DNA from: Virgibacillus_F necropolis_A
GTDB taxonomy: Bacteria; Bacillota; Bacilli; Bacillales; Amphibacillaceae
DNA: 64,000 bases
Direction of reading: 5' to 3'
Assembly: GCF_044793635.1 (NCBI RefSeq)
Contig: NZ_CP084992.1
Location: 2,418,001-2,482,000 of the forward strand
Numbering within the stretch: the stretch's first letter is position 1; every line of letters begins with the position of its first letter. The notes below the pieces were generated by a model. It saw nothing but the letters and a program-made list of their open reading frames with translations, had not been told where the DNA came from and ran no database searches. The position numbers and the translations under genes are program-made. This document shows, one piece after another, positions 43,354-52,184 of this stretch.

Positions 43354-44563
43354 TACCATATCCCTCCAATGCTGCTTTAACTTGTTCTACATCTTTATCC
43401 CCACGACCTGATAAACAAATAACTAGAGTCTGATCCTTAGTCATAGTCTTAGCGTGTTTCATAGCAAAAGCTACCGCATGCGCGCTTTCTAGTGCTGGAA
43501 TAATACCTTCTTTTTTTGATAATACTTGAAAAGCTTCTAGTGCTTCTTGATCTGTTATCGATGTGTATGTTACACGTGATGTCTCGTGCATGTGACTATG
43601 CTCAGGGCCAACACCGGGATAATCTAGTCCTGCTGAAATAGAATGGGCTTCCTGAATCTGTCCATGTTCATCCTGTAGTAAATGTGACATTGTTCCATGC
43701 AATACTCCAACATTACCAGCCGTTAGAGTGGCGGCATGTTTATTAGTCTCTACACCTGAACCACCAGCTTCTACCCCGTAAAGCGCAACATCTGTATCTT
43801 CAACAAATGGATAAAACATACCCATCGCATTACTTCCTCCACCAACACAGGCAATAACTGCGTCTGGTAGTTTACTAGTTTGATCAAGCATTTGTTTTTT
43901 CGTTTCGTTTCCGATCACTGCCTGAAAATCACGAACAATTTTTGGGAATGGATGTGGCCCTACGACAGATCCTATTATATAATGTGTATCTTCAACGTGG
44001 CTTGCCCAGTAGCGTAATGCCTCATTTACTGCGTCCTTCAGGGTTCCGCTTCCTTGGGAGACACTCTCGACTCGAGCGCCTAACAGCTCCATCCGAAAGA
44101 CGTTTAGCTTTTGTCTGCGAATATCCTCTTCACCCATGAACACGACGCACTCTAATCCTAGAAGTGCACAAACTGTAGCCGTCGCAACCCCGTGCTGGCC
44201 GGCGCCTGTTTCAGCAACAACTTTTTTCTTGCCCATTCGAAGTGTCAACAAAGCTTGCCCAACCGTATTATTAATCTTGTGTGCACCAGTATGGTTTAAA
44301 TCTTCTCGTTTCAAATAAATCTTAGGTCCGCCGAGCATGCTCGTTAATTCTTCTGCGAAATAAAGCGGCGTTTCTCGTCCAACATAGTCTTTTAGATAGT
44401 AGTTTACTTTATCTATAAAACTTGGATCCTGCATTGCCTCATCATAAGCTTCCTCTAATTCTATTAATGCTGGCATTAATAGTTCTGGAACAAATCTTCC
44501 CCCGAAACTCCCATAACGGCCGGTTATATCTGGCATTAAATAAGCTTTTGTAGTGGTTGTCAT
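43346..44563 (-). CDS. trpB: Tryptophan synthase beta subunit
   Basis: A PLP enzyme of about 405 aa. The Schiff-base Lys is in NHTGAHKINN (about 90) and the phosphate-binding loop is GGGSNAMG (about 233); the catalytic Glu lies in AETGAGQHG. It condenses indole and serine to tryptophan. Of two in-frame ATGs (44572, overlapping the trpF stop as ATGA, and 44563) I chose the second because aaagga lies 8 nt upstream; the first is also possible. Confidence 0.95.
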   Translation of the reverse strand: MTTTTKAYLMPDITGRYGSFGGRFVPELLMPALIELEEAYDEAMQDPSFIDKVNYYLKDYVGRETPLYFAEELTSMLGGPKIYLKREDLNHTGAHKINNTVGQALLTLRMGKKKVVAETGAGQHGVATATVCALLGLECVVFMGEEDIRRQKLNVFRMELLGARVESVSQGSGTLKDAVNEALRYWASHVEDTHYIIGSVVGPHPFPKIVRDFQAVIGNETKKQMLDQTSKLPDAVIACVGGGSNAMGMFYPFVEDTDVALYGVEAGGSGVETNKHAATLTAGNVGVLHGTMSHLLQDEHGQIQEAHSISAGLDYPGVGPEHSHMHETSRVTYTSITDQEALEAFQVLSKKEGIIPALESAHAVAFAMKHAKTMTKDQTLVICLSGRGDKDVEQVKAALEGYGNE

Positions 44564-44568
44564 GTCAA

Positions 44569-45168
44569 TCATCCTTTCACTTGTGAAATAAATTTTTTAA
44601 TCTTACTTAGGTCCTTACTGCCGTTTGTTTCAATACCACTTGAGACATCTACCGCGATTGGACCTGCTAAGTTTATAGCTTGTTGCACATTATCAGGGGT
44701 CAGTCCCCCAGCTAAAATTAGTTTGTTGCTATCTAGATTCAGTTCCTTTAATACTGTCCAATCGAATACGGTACCATTTCCACCGCGATTTGCACCATAT
44801 GGACTATCAATTAGGTAGTAGTCACATGGAAATTCTTTTATTTTAGAGAGGTTTGCTTTTGTTGCTGGAAACGCCTTGATCACCGGATAGGGTAGTTGCT
44901 CAGAAAACTCTGCTACTTCATCTCCATGGAGTTGAATAAAATCTAATCCTACTTTTTCGGCGATGGATATAATAGTTTCCACCGTTTCATTTACAAATAC
45001 GCCAACCTTCTTCACAGACGATGGAACGATTGAAGTAATTTCTGCAGCGAGTTCAGGTGTTATGGACCGTTTACTTGGTGCAAAAACAAAGCCGATAAAG
45101 TCTGCGCCCGCTTGGACTGCTGTTTCTGCTGCTTCACTGGTCATAATTCCGCATGTTTTAACGAGCAC
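44569..45168 (-). CDS. trpF: Phosphoribosylanthranilate isomerase
   Basis: A 199-aa TIM barrel that converts N-(5'-phosphoribosyl)anthranilate to the deoxyribulose form. The first strand has VKTCGIMTSEAAETA with the catalytic Cys (residue 6), the catalytic Asp lies in DSPYGANRGGNGTVFDW, and phosphate binding is LAGGLTPDNV and DVSSGIETNG. It overlaps trpC by 11 nt. Confidence 0.95.
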   Translation of the reverse strand: MLVKTCGIMTSEAAETAVQAGADFIGFVFAPSKRSITPELAAEITSIVPSSVKKVGVFVNETVETIISIAEKVGLDFIQLHGDEVAEFSEQLPYPVIKAFPATKANLSKIKEFPCDYYLIDSPYGANRGGNGTVFDWTVLKELNLDSNKLILAGGLTPDNVQQAINLAGPIAVDVSSGIETNGSKDLSKIKKFISQVKG

Positions 45169-45952
45169 TAAAATTCACGCCCTTAACTAGAAGAGGTACT
45201 TGCAAATCGAAAAACGTTGCGGCTAGATCTTCTGATCTCATTAACGTTTCCCCAACGAGGATGCCTTTTGCCCCGGCTTGTGCGGCACGCTCTACGTCAT
45301 CGCGAGATCTGATGCCACTTTCACTAATTAGGATGGTAGACGGGTCGTTGACCATTGACGCTAGTCTTTCGGTAACACTCAAATCAACTTCAAAGGTTTT
45401 TAAATTCCGATTGTTGATTCCGATTATGTTAGCGCCTAACTTAATTGCTACTTCCATTTCAGCTTCATCATGCACTTCGCACAAAACCTCTAAGTTTTCC
45501 TGTTTTGCATAGTGGTAAAGCTCATGTAGTTTGCTTTCAGATAATGCGGCCACGATAAGTAGTATGATGTTAGCCCCAGCTTGTTTAGCTTGATCAATCT
45601 GAATTTGGTCAATCATGAAATCCTTGCAAAGAAGGGGAAGATTAACAGCACTGCGAACCGCCCGTAAATCCTCCATTGATCCATTGAAAAATGTTTGATC
45701 GGTTAAGACGGAAATGGCACTTGCTCCCAATCTTTCATATTGTTTAGCTTGCATGACTGGATCAACAGCCATGTCAATTGCCCCTTTTGACGGGGAGGAA
45801 CGCTTAATTTCAGCGATAATTTGCATGTAATTCCGACTAGGGAAAATTGGCTTTATTTCCTTCAAATGATCATTAGATTGGTCGATTCCATCTGATTGAA
45901 GCTGTGCGACTACTTTTTCCTTTTGTGCGATTATCTTATTTAAAATCGTCAT
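45158..45952 (-). CDS. trpC: Indole-3-glycerol phosphate synthase
   Basis: A 264-aa TIM barrel. The motif IAEIKRSSPSKG (about 44-55) contains the catalytic Glu and Lys; LCKDFMID and GINNRNLKTF complete the active site, with SESGIRSRDDV for phosphate binding. It closes the indole ring. It starts just after the trpD stop with gaggtga as SD. Confidence 0.95.
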   Translation of the reverse strand: MTILNKIIAQKEKVVAQLQSDGIDQSNDHLKEIKPIFPSRNYMQIIAEIKRSSPSKGAIDMAVDPVMQAKQYERLGASAISVLTDQTFFNGSMEDLRAVRSAVNLPLLCKDFMIDQIQIDQAKQAGANIILLIVAALSESKLHELYHYAKQENLEVLCEVHDEAEMEVAIKLGANIIGINNRNLKTFEVDLSVTERLASMVNDPSTILISESGIRSRDDVERAAQAGAKGILVGETLMRSEDLAATFFDLQVPLLVKGVNFSAR

Positions 45953-45953
45953 T

Positions 45954-46979
45954 TTATATCACCTCACTGGGGGTTTGTCTGCTGTAATCAATTAATCGGT
46001 GAAGCTTATCTAAGGCGGCTCCTGAGTCAATACTTTCCTTTGCCAACATAATGCCTTCTTGGATTGTACTAGCTGTTCCATTTGCAAAGAGTCCTAGTCC
46101 TGCATTCAATAAGACCGTGTCAAGGTATGGCCCCTGTTTCCTTTGTAATACATTTTGCAAAATAACCGCATTATCCTTTGCATCCCCACCACGGATTTGG
46201 TCATTTGTATACTTCGGTAATCCAACTTCTTCTGGATTTAGGGTAAATGCTGAAGTTTGCCCATTTTCAAGTAATGCTAAATGGTTTTTACCAGCGAGCG
46301 ACGCTTCATCCATGTAACCTGCACCATTTACGACTAATGCACGTCGTCTTCCAAGTTTTTTTAATGATTCTGCCATCATTCCTAACATGTCACGGCGATA
46401 AATTCCAAGTAGCTGAGAATCAAGTTCGACAGGGTTTGTTAATGGCCCGATGAGATTAAATATCGTTGGAAGACCTAATTCTTTTCGAACCTTCATAAAT
46501 CGTTTGAGATTAGGATGAACATGTGGTGCATATAGAAATGCGATTCCATTTTCCTGTAAAATTTCTTCTGTTTGTTCAGGCTGAAATGATAACGAGATAC
46601 CTAAGTGCTCCAATACATCTGCGCTCCCAGTTTTACTGGAGATACTACGGTTACCATGTTTCGCAATCGACGCACCTGCACCTGCAATAACGAATGCTGC
46701 TGTAGTGCTGATGTTAAAGCTGTGTGACTGATCACCGCCAGTTCCGCAGTTATCCATAACATGATGGAGGGATGTTGGCACTGAAGTTGACTGAGCACGA
46801 ATCACTTCAACAATTCCAGCAATTTCATCTGCCGTTTCTCCTTTTGCCCTTAAAGCCGTTAATAATGAGGCAATCTCCGTATCGGTAACGGTTGTTGTGA
46901 AGCAATGCTCTGTTGCTTGCTTCATTTCTTCTATGGCCAGGTTTTCTTGATTCATTAATTTTTCAAGATGTTGTTTCAT
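45954..46979 (-). CDS. trpD: Anthranilate phosphoribosyltransferase
   Basis: A 341-aa enzyme that joins anthranilate to PRPP. The PRPP loop is DNCGTGGDQSHSFNIST (about 79-95), and KHGNRSISSKTGSADVLE follows, as does the KxRxELGLPTIFN region. It has an SD (aaaggag) and overlaps trpG by 17 nt. Confidence 0.95.
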   Translation of the reverse strand: MKQHLEKLMNQENLAIEEMKQATEHCFTTTVTDTEIASLLTALRAKGETADEIAGIVEVIRAQSTSVPTSLHHVMDNCGTGGDQSHSFNISTTAAFVIAGAGASIAKHGNRSISSKTGSADVLEHLGISLSFQPEQTEEILQENGIAFLYAPHVHPNLKRFMKVRKELGLPTIFNLIGPLTNPVELDSQLLGIYRRDMLGMMAESLKKLGRRRALVVNGAGYMDEASLAGKNHLALLENGQTSAFTLNPEEVGLPKYTNDQIRGGDAKDNAVILQNVLQRKQGPYLDTVLLNAGLGLFANGTASTIQEGIMLAKESIDSGAALDKLHRLIDYSRQTPSEVI

Positions 46980-47562
46980 AGTGTTGCTCCTTTCTAATTT
47001 CTTTTAAGAAATTCTGAATTACATTCTTGCCAGCCAGTGTCCCGATTGACTCCGGATGAAATTGTATTCCGTATATAGGATAGCGGTAATGTTTGATTCC
47101 CATAATTTGATTGTCGTCTAAGGATGTTGCAACAATTTCCAACTCTTCTGATAATTTTTTTCGATCAATGACTAAAGAGTGATAACGCATTACTTCTAAA
47201 GGTTGCGACAAATAACTGAACAAGCCTAAACCATTGTGTGTAATCAATGATGATTTGCCATGTTTGATCACACTAGCTTGCTTTATTTCACTGCCTAATG
47301 CAGAAGCGATGATCTGGTGACCCAAACATATTCCGAGAATAGGTATCTTTTGATAAAAATGTTTAACTATATCAATGCAATTTCCCGCTGTCTCTGGTGT
47401 CCCAGGTCCTGGCGAGATAATAATTGCCTCCGGATTTAGTGCAGTAATGTCATCATTAGTAATCTGGTCATTCCGCAACACACGAACGTCTACATTCTCG
47501 CTTGAAAAATAGTGGTAGACATTATAGGTGAATGAATCATAATTATCAATGAGTAGAATCAT
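46963..47562 (-). CDS. trpG: Anthranilate synthase glutamine amidotransferase component
   Basis: A 199-aa class I amidotransferase. The nucleophile Cys is in LGICLGHQ (about 79), and the His-Glu of the triad are in QFHPESIGT (about 170). It supplies ammonia to TrpE. Here it is inside the trp operon, unlike B. subtilis, where the amphibolic PabA/TrpG gene is with the folate genes; whether it also serves PabB is unknown. It overlaps trpE by 17 nt. Confidence 0.93.
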   Translation of the reverse strand: MILLIDNYDSFTYNVYHYFSSENVDVRVLRNDQITNDDITALNPEAIIISPGPGTPETAGNCIDIVKHFYQKIPILGICLGHQIIASALGSEIKQASVIKHGKSSLITHNGLGLFSYLSQPLEVMRYHSLVIDRKKLSEELEIVATSLDDNQIMGIKHYRYPIYGIQFHPESIGTLAGKNVIQNFLKEIRKEQHYETTS

Positions 47563-48952
47563 GATTGCTCACCTCCATTAAAGATTTTGCTTTGTGCAGT
47601 GTTTCGTTGTACTCATTTTCAGGAATAGAATCATGAACAATACCGGCGCCAGTCTGTAGATAGGCTTTATTGTCTTTGATGACGAGTGAACGGATAGCCA
47701 GTGCCATATTTACATCATGATTAACGTTTATATAGCCAACCCCACCACCATAGACACCACGCTTGCTTTCTTCCAAATCGTTAATAATTTGCATTGCGCG
47801 GATTTTTGGTGCCCCTGAAACTGTTCCAGCGGGTAAACATGCGATTAATGCATCAATACTTGAATAGCTAGCGTTTAACCTTCCGTGTACTTCAGATACG
47901 ATGTGCATCACATGCTGATATTTTTCCACCTTCATATAAGTCGGAATCGTAATACTATCAATTTCAGATACACGACCAATATCGTTTCGGCTTAAATCTA
48001 CCAGCATTCGGTGTTCCGCAATTTCTTTCTCATCGGCAAGGAGATCTTTTGTCAATGCCACATCTTCAACTTCTGTCTTTCCACGTGGACGTGTTCCAGC
48101 TATAGGATTTGTAACAATCTGCTGTCCAGTTGTTTGGATTAAGCTTTCTGGTGAAGCGCCTAGAACCTGATAAGCTTCAAAGTCTATATAAAACATATAT
48201 GGCGATGGGTTAGCCTTTCTCAGCTTTCGATAAAAAGAAAGTGGATTTCCGTTGATGTTAGCTTTCATCCGCTGGGATAATACGATCTGAAAGGCATCAC
48301 CTTGCTGGATGTGTTTTTTAGCAATAGTTACTTTCTCCATAAATTGTTGTTTATCCATTTCAGGGTGGAAGGTCATTGCTTCATCTGATGTAGCTGTATT
48401 TGGAGTGGCGATTAACGCGTTTTTTAAATCCGCCAGTCGTGCGTCTAGTACATTTTCCGATTCCTGATCAGGATTCATTGCAATTAAGTAAGCTGATTCA
48501 TCACTATGGTCAAAGGCAATAATACTTTTGTACAACATAAGATGGACATCAGGCATTTCAAGATTATCCGATAAATCATCTCCAATCTGTTCATAAGAAC
48601 GAATAGCATCATATCCAATATATCCGATCGCGCCACCAGCAAACGGAAGTGGAAGGTCTATTTCCAGTTTGGGAAGCATTTTTTTTAATACGGATAGGGC
48701 AGCTGATTCTTGGGTCTCCCTGGTTCCTTTTTCGTGATCCAAAATGATAGTGTGGTTACCTTCTCCTATGAATTCCTGATAAGGGTCTACACCGATAAAT
48801 GAAAATTTTCCTTTTTTCTCGTGCGGAAAGGAACTCTCTAACAGAAACTTCTTCGCCCCTTGAAGATTTGAGTAAATTCCTATTGGTGTTAACGTGTCAG
48901 CGTTCTGTTTTATAAATTTGTATGAAAGTGTAGCTTGCTTTTCAATTTGCAT
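47546..48952 (-). CDS. trpE: Anthranilate synthase component I
   Basis: A 468-aa chorismate-utilising enzyme that makes anthranilate. The N-terminal LLESSF (about 35) is the tryptophan feedback site of this family, and the catalytic domain has AGTRPRGKTEVED, DLSRNDIGRVS and PAGTVSGAPKIRAM. I set the start at the ATG at 48952 after aaaggag. The frame that continues upstream runs through the T-box terminator and is not coding. First gene of the operon. Confidence 0.95.
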   Translation of the reverse strand: MQIEKQATLSYKFIKQNADTLTPIGIYSNLQGAKKFLLESSFPHEKKGKFSFIGVDPYQEFIGEGNHTIILDHEKGTRETQESAALSVLKKMLPKLEIDLPLPFAGGAIGYIGYDAIRSYEQIGDDLSDNLEMPDVHLMLYKSIIAFDHSDESAYLIAMNPDQESENVLDARLADLKNALIATPNTATSDEAMTFHPEMDKQQFMEKVTIAKKHIQQGDAFQIVLSQRMKANINGNPLSFYRKLRKANPSPYMFYIDFEAYQVLGASPESLIQTTGQQIVTNPIAGTRPRGKTEVEDVALTKDLLADEKEIAEHRMLVDLSRNDIGRVSEIDSITIPTYMKVEKYQHVMHIVSEVHGRLNASYSSIDALIACLPAGTVSGAPKIRAMQIINDLEESKRGVYGGGVGYINVNHDVNMALAIRSLVIKDNKAYLQTGAGIVHDSIPENEYNETLHKAKSLMEVSNHDSTH

Positions 48953-48980
48953 AATTTGTAATCTCCTTTTATAAAAGAAT

Positions 48981-49272
48981 AAAAAAAGTCCTCTATAAAC
49001 ACAGGTAAATGTGTTTATAGAGGACGATTGTGACCGCGGTGCCACCTCTGTTGAAGGGAGTTTACTGACTCTCTTCATCTCAAGTTCAGGTACAAAATGT
49101 AAGCTTAACGCCTCATCTTAAACCCTATCCGTGTAACGGCGGAGCTCCGTGTTTCCCTACTTTGTTCAAGAAACATCTCGTAAGGCCATTCAACATACTT
49201 TCACGTACCGGAATCACACCACCACCGGCTCTCTGTAACGCTTCAGCGTATGTCTACTCTTCTTACTCATCG
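48981..49272 (-). promoter_or_regulatory. Trp T-box riboswitch, promoter-distal copy
   Basis: Minus strand: Stem I with AGAGAGCCGGTGGTGGTG in its upper part, a specifier region TTGAATGGCC (UGG = Trp; plus-strand cca at 49186-49188), and the T-box AGGTGGCACCGCGG at 49032-49047. The terminator follows, gtcctctataaacaca / tgtgtttatagaggac and a T-run (48981-49024). Uncharged tRNA-Trp should pair with UGG and the T-box and prevent termination ahead of trpE. Confidence 0.92.
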
Positions 49273-49302
49273 ATTTTATTGTATTGAATTTTTGGGTACA
49301 CA

Positions 49303-49566
49303 AAAAGGTCCCCCATCCAGAAAAGGACGAGGAACCCGTGGTACCACCTTTATTAGCTGCCTAAACAGCTCACTTTACTATCAAGTTAAAACTTAATAGC
49401 TGTCTTTTTTATCGATAAGACGTTCGCCAAAGCCTACTGCATAACAAGTATGGTTCGGTTTGGAAGTTCGGAAGGCCATTCATCAACGTCCCACACTGGT
49501 TCACACCACTACCAGCTCTCTTTGGAGGAAACATTTTGAGTACTAATCTTCGTCATCACTCTTCAC
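49303..49566 (-). promoter_or_regulatory. Trp T-box riboswitch, promoter-proximal copy
   Basis: Minus strand: AGAGAGCTGGTAGTGGTG in Stem I, specifier region GATGAATGGCC (UGG; plus-strand cca at 49476-49478), T-box AAGGTGGTACCACGGG (49335-49350) and terminator gtcc-ttttctgga-gggggacc followed by ttttt (49303-49337). It is complete in itself and is followed directly by the second T-box. Confidence 0.9.
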
Positions 49567-49585
49567 GATTTAATTATTGAAATTA

Positions 49586-49614
49586 ATACTAGGGGAGAAT
49601 TTTATAAATGTCAA
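49586..49614 (-). promoter_or_regulatory. Promoter of the trp operon
   Basis: Minus strand TTGACA, 17 bp, TAGTAT, about 20 nt ahead of the first T-box. Confidence 0.7.
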
Positions 49615-49720
49615 GGGTTATTTTAAAAAATGGTAATATTTCTTCTGTTATTGACTGCTCGTTTTGTGGTATTTTATTAGTAAGGTACTTTACAAAAAAA
49701 AGTGGGTCGGTTTTTTAAAA

Positions 49721-49870
49721 CGGCGGATATATTGCCAGAACGGCCGATATATCTTGATTTTGGCAGTTATATTTTATTATTGGCGGATATATTTTCAAAG
49801 TGGCGGTTATTTTTAAAAAACGGCGGTTATCCTTGTAGATTGGCAGATAAAAGTGTAAAACGGCGGATAA
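49721..49870 (+). repeat. 20-bp-period array A: eight YGGCRGWTAT cores
   Basis: Cores begin at 49721, 49741, 49761, 49781, 49801, 49821, 49841 and 49861: cggcggatat, cggccgatat, tggcagttat, tggcggatat, tggcggttat, cggcggttat, tggcagataa, cggcggataa. Period is exactly 20 bp; the 10-bp spacers are A/T-rich and all different. It lies between the divergent trp promoter and ddl. No hairpin or gene accounts for it. Confidence 0.85.
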
Positions 49871-49952
49871 AATAACTCCGAGGTCTACTTCAGCCAGTTT
49901 ATACTATCGAGTCTCTCTAGTTTTAATAAGGATTTATAGGAAAGGGCGTTTT

Positions 49953-51062
49953 ATGATGGGGAAAATTAAAGTAGGTATTATTTTTGGCGGGAAGTCAGCA
50001 GAGCATGAAGTGTCCTTACAATCAGCGAAAAACATTGTGGATGCGATAGATAAATCAAAGTATGAGGTTGTTTTGGTTGGAATTGATAAACAAGGTAAGT
50101 GGCATATCAATGATCAAACATCATACTTACTAAACGCAGAAAATCCAAAATTAATTCAGTTAAATAAATCGAATGAAAATGTGGCAATTGTGCCTGGTGA
50201 AACGAACCATCAGCTTATTCATGCAACAAAAGATGTAACTATTGATCAGTTAGATGTTATTTTTCCAATTGTTCATGGTACGTTAGGTGAAGATGGCAGT
50301 ATGCAGGGTATGCTGCGTATTGCGAATTTACCATTCGTTGGTACGAGTGTATTAGGCTCGGCTGTTTGTATGGATAAAGATATTGCAAAAAGGTTACTGA
50401 AAGAAGCGGGAATCAATGTGGCAAAGGGGTTCGCGTTCACTCGTGCTAAGAAAAATAAAATTGATTTTGATGAAGTGAAGAATCAATTAGGTTTTCCAAT
50501 GTTTATTAAACCAGCTAATCAGGGTTCATCTGTTGGTGTAAGCAAAGTAAACACAAAAGAAGAGTTTGATGAGGCCATTCGTGTAGCATTTGAATATGAT
50601 CACAAAGTTATCGTCGAGGAAAACGTTGTTGGTCGCGAGATTGAGTGCGCAGTCCTTGGGAACGAGGATCCAAAAGCATCAATTCCAGGTGAAATTTTGC
50701 CGCAAACGGAGTTCTATTCGTATGAATCTAAGTACATTGATGAAAGTGGTGCGAAACTTGCCATTCCTGCAGAATTACCAGATGAGATGGTAGAAAAAAT
50801 CAAGGCTGCCGCAATTAATGTATTCGAAACATTGGAATGTGAAGGGTTAGCACGCGTCGATTTCTTTTTGAAAGAAAATGGCGAAATCTATGTAAATGAA
50901 GTGAATACTTTACCAGGTTTCACGCGTATCAGTATGTATCCTAAATTGTGGGAAATAAGTGGTATATCTTATCCGGAATTAATTAATAAATTAATTGAAT
51001 TGGCAATCGAACGTCATGAACTTAATGGCATGTTAAAAAGTGCTGTTTGGGATGAAGCGTAG
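49953..51062 (+). CDS. ddl: D-alanine--D-alanine ligase
   Basis: A 369-aa ATP-grasp ligase that makes the D-Ala-D-Ala end of the peptidoglycan precursor. Motifs: FGGKSAEHEVSLQSA (about 11-25), HGTLGEDGSMQGM (about 109), KPANQGSSVGVSKV (about 185), EVNTLPGFTRISMYPKLW (about 316-333). The Tyr/Phe that decides D-Ala over D-lactate could not be assigned safely. SD aggaaaggg precedes the ATG. The stop codon lies at the edge of a MITE-like element, and the last few residues (AVWDEA) may have been altered by it. Confidence 0.93.
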   Translation: MMGKIKVGIIFGGKSAEHEVSLQSAKNIVDAIDKSKYEVVLVGIDKQGKWHINDQTSYLLNAENPKLIQLNKSNENVAIVPGETNHQLIHATKDVTIDQLDVIFPIVHGTLGEDGSMQGMLRIANLPFVGTSVLGSAVCMDKDIAKRLLKEAGINVAKGFAFTRAKKNKIDFDEVKNQLGFPMFIKPANQGSSVGVSKVNTKEEFDEAIRVAFEYDHKVIVEENVVGREIECAVLGNEDPKASIPGEILPQTEFYSYESKYIDESGAKLAIPAELPDEMVEKIKAAAINVFETLECEGLARVDFFLKENGEIYVNEVNTLPGFTRISMYPKLWEISGISYPELINKLIELAIERHELNGMLKSAVWDEA

Positions 51063-51495
51063 TACGCATTGTTTCTTTTCACCTTCATAGTTGATATATT
51101 GCGACGTAACTGCTGGTTGATTTCCGATGACATGTGCTATTTCTGCCGTCCAGGATCGCTCCGGGCGGATGCTTTCCGCGGGCACGGCTTCAGCCTCCTC
51201 GCGGAAGACCACCGCTGCGGGGTCTTCAGACTCGTGCTGTTCCCGCAGGAGTCACCGCCCGGAACGATGCTGGACTGGTAAAGCTATTTACGTAAGAATT
51301 CTTTGTCATTTCTTTCAACTAATGAATTCTGTTATTGGCGACGATTATATCAGCAGCCCTAAGGTGCGCGATGTGTATACGGGCTGCGGCTGCCTAAGTA
51401 ACTTGTTTCCATTATCAGTACTACAGATCTAACATAGATAGAAGTTACGTCGCAGTCTATCTCTTAAAAAGCAACAATCTTTGGGATTACAGCCT
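51058..51495. mobile_element. MITE-like element, copy 2, left end truncated
   Basis: Matches copy 1 (5890-6415) block by block: gtacgcattgttt..ttttc, ATAGTTG, GACGTAACT, the GC-rich core (CCAGGATCGCTCCGGGCGGA onward), gtaagaattctttgtcattt, then gtatacgggctgc, taacttgtttccattatcag, AGTTACGTC and ending ttacagcct. An inner inverted repeat GCGACGTAACT / AGTTACGTCGC is perfect here. The outermost AAGGCT of the left end is missing; the element abuts the ddl stop. It lacks the 86-bp nested insert of copy 1. It fills the gap between ddl and the nitroreductase gene; no real gene is inside. Confidence 0.7.
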
Positions 51496-51524
51496 ATATA
51501 AATAACGGTCGATTAGTTATGAAA

Positions 51525-51552
51525 AAGACACCAGCCCGCGGGTTGGTGTCTT
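51525..51552 (-). terminator. Terminator of the nitroreductase gene
   Basis: Stem aagacaccaRccc / gggttggtgtctt; the minus strand continues with tttttc. Confidence 0.8.
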
Positions 51553-51557
51553 AACAT

Positions 51558-52118
51558 TTAACCTTCAAAAGTTGTGAACTTTTCTTCCGCAGATTTCCGC
51601 AGTTTAGCAATTGGAGCTTCATCAAAGTACCCCATATGGATAAACCCAACAATCTTTTCATCCTCATTCACATCTAAAATCGTTTTTACCACAGGGTCAT
51701 AGATATGTGGATTAGTTTTCCATACAACGCCAAGCTGTTGTTCCCATGCTAGTAATTGAAAGTTGTGGATCATCGAAGCCGTTGCCCCGAAATTTTCATC
51801 ATATTGCTTCTGATTGTCAGGGACATCCATAACTACAACTAGGATTGCGCTTGGTTCATTTAAATAATCTTCCCGGTTTTCTTGTTTTTCCTCCGGATAG
51901 GTAGCCGCTATTTTTTTAGCAAAAGCTTCTTTTTGATCTGCTCCAACAAAAATAAAGCGCCATGGTTGCCGCATACCGTGAGTTGGTGCCCATATAGCAC
52001 TGTTTAGCAATTCTAATATAGTCTTTTTTTCTACTAGTTTATTATTATATCCTTTTTTCACCGAACGTCGTGCCTGTATTAGCTTTGCAAGTTCAGTAAA
52101 TTGTTTTGTTTGTTCCAT
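51558..52118 (-). CDS. Nitroreductase-family flavoprotein
   Basis: A protein of about 186 aa of the FMN-dependent nitroreductase fold (YdjA/YfhC-like). FMN-binding segments are QARRSVKKGYNNKLV near the start, NSAIWAPTHGMRQPWRFIFVG (about 45) and VGFIHMGYFDEAP near the C-terminus. The ATG at 52118 has aggagg 8 nt upstream; an ATG two codons earlier is too close to the SD. The upstream region carries a perfect Fur box, so it should be induced by iron limitation. A ferric-reductase-like or flavin-reductase role is an inference from that. Confidence 0.83.
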   Translation of the reverse strand: MEQTKQFTELAKLIQARRSVKKGYNNKLVEKKTILELLNSAIWAPTHGMRQPWRFIFVGADQKEAFAKKIAATYPEEKQENREDYLNEPSAILVVVMDVPDNQKQYDENFGATASMIHNFQLLAWEQQLGVVWKTNPHIYDPVVKTILDVNEDEKIVGFIHMGYFDEAPIAKLRKSAEEKFTTFEG

Positions 52119-52163
52119 TTGCATATCCTCCTATAAACATACACTATATATACTATGACAAAT

Positions 52164-52184
52164 AATTGATAATTATTATCAATT
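52164..52184. promoter_or_regulatory. Fur box upstream of the nitroreductase gene
   Basis: TGATAATTATTATCA (52167-52181) is an exact 7-1-7 Fur consensus, and the palindrome extends to 21 bp with flanking AAT/ATT. It lies about 50 bp upstream of the nitroreductase start; the PTS-like gene on the other strand begins 165 bp away. Confidence 0.8.

Noticed and set aside
48953..49078. N-terminal extension of trpE
   Set aside because: The extended frame runs through the T-box terminator; a proper SD stands before the ATG at 48952.
49721..49870. CRISPR array
   Set aside because: Core and spacer are only 10 bp each and no cas gene is near; the second array is equally short.
51069..51432. Open frames of 70 and 101 codons after ddl
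   Set aside because: Same GC-rich repeat in its second copy; frames are not shared between copies.
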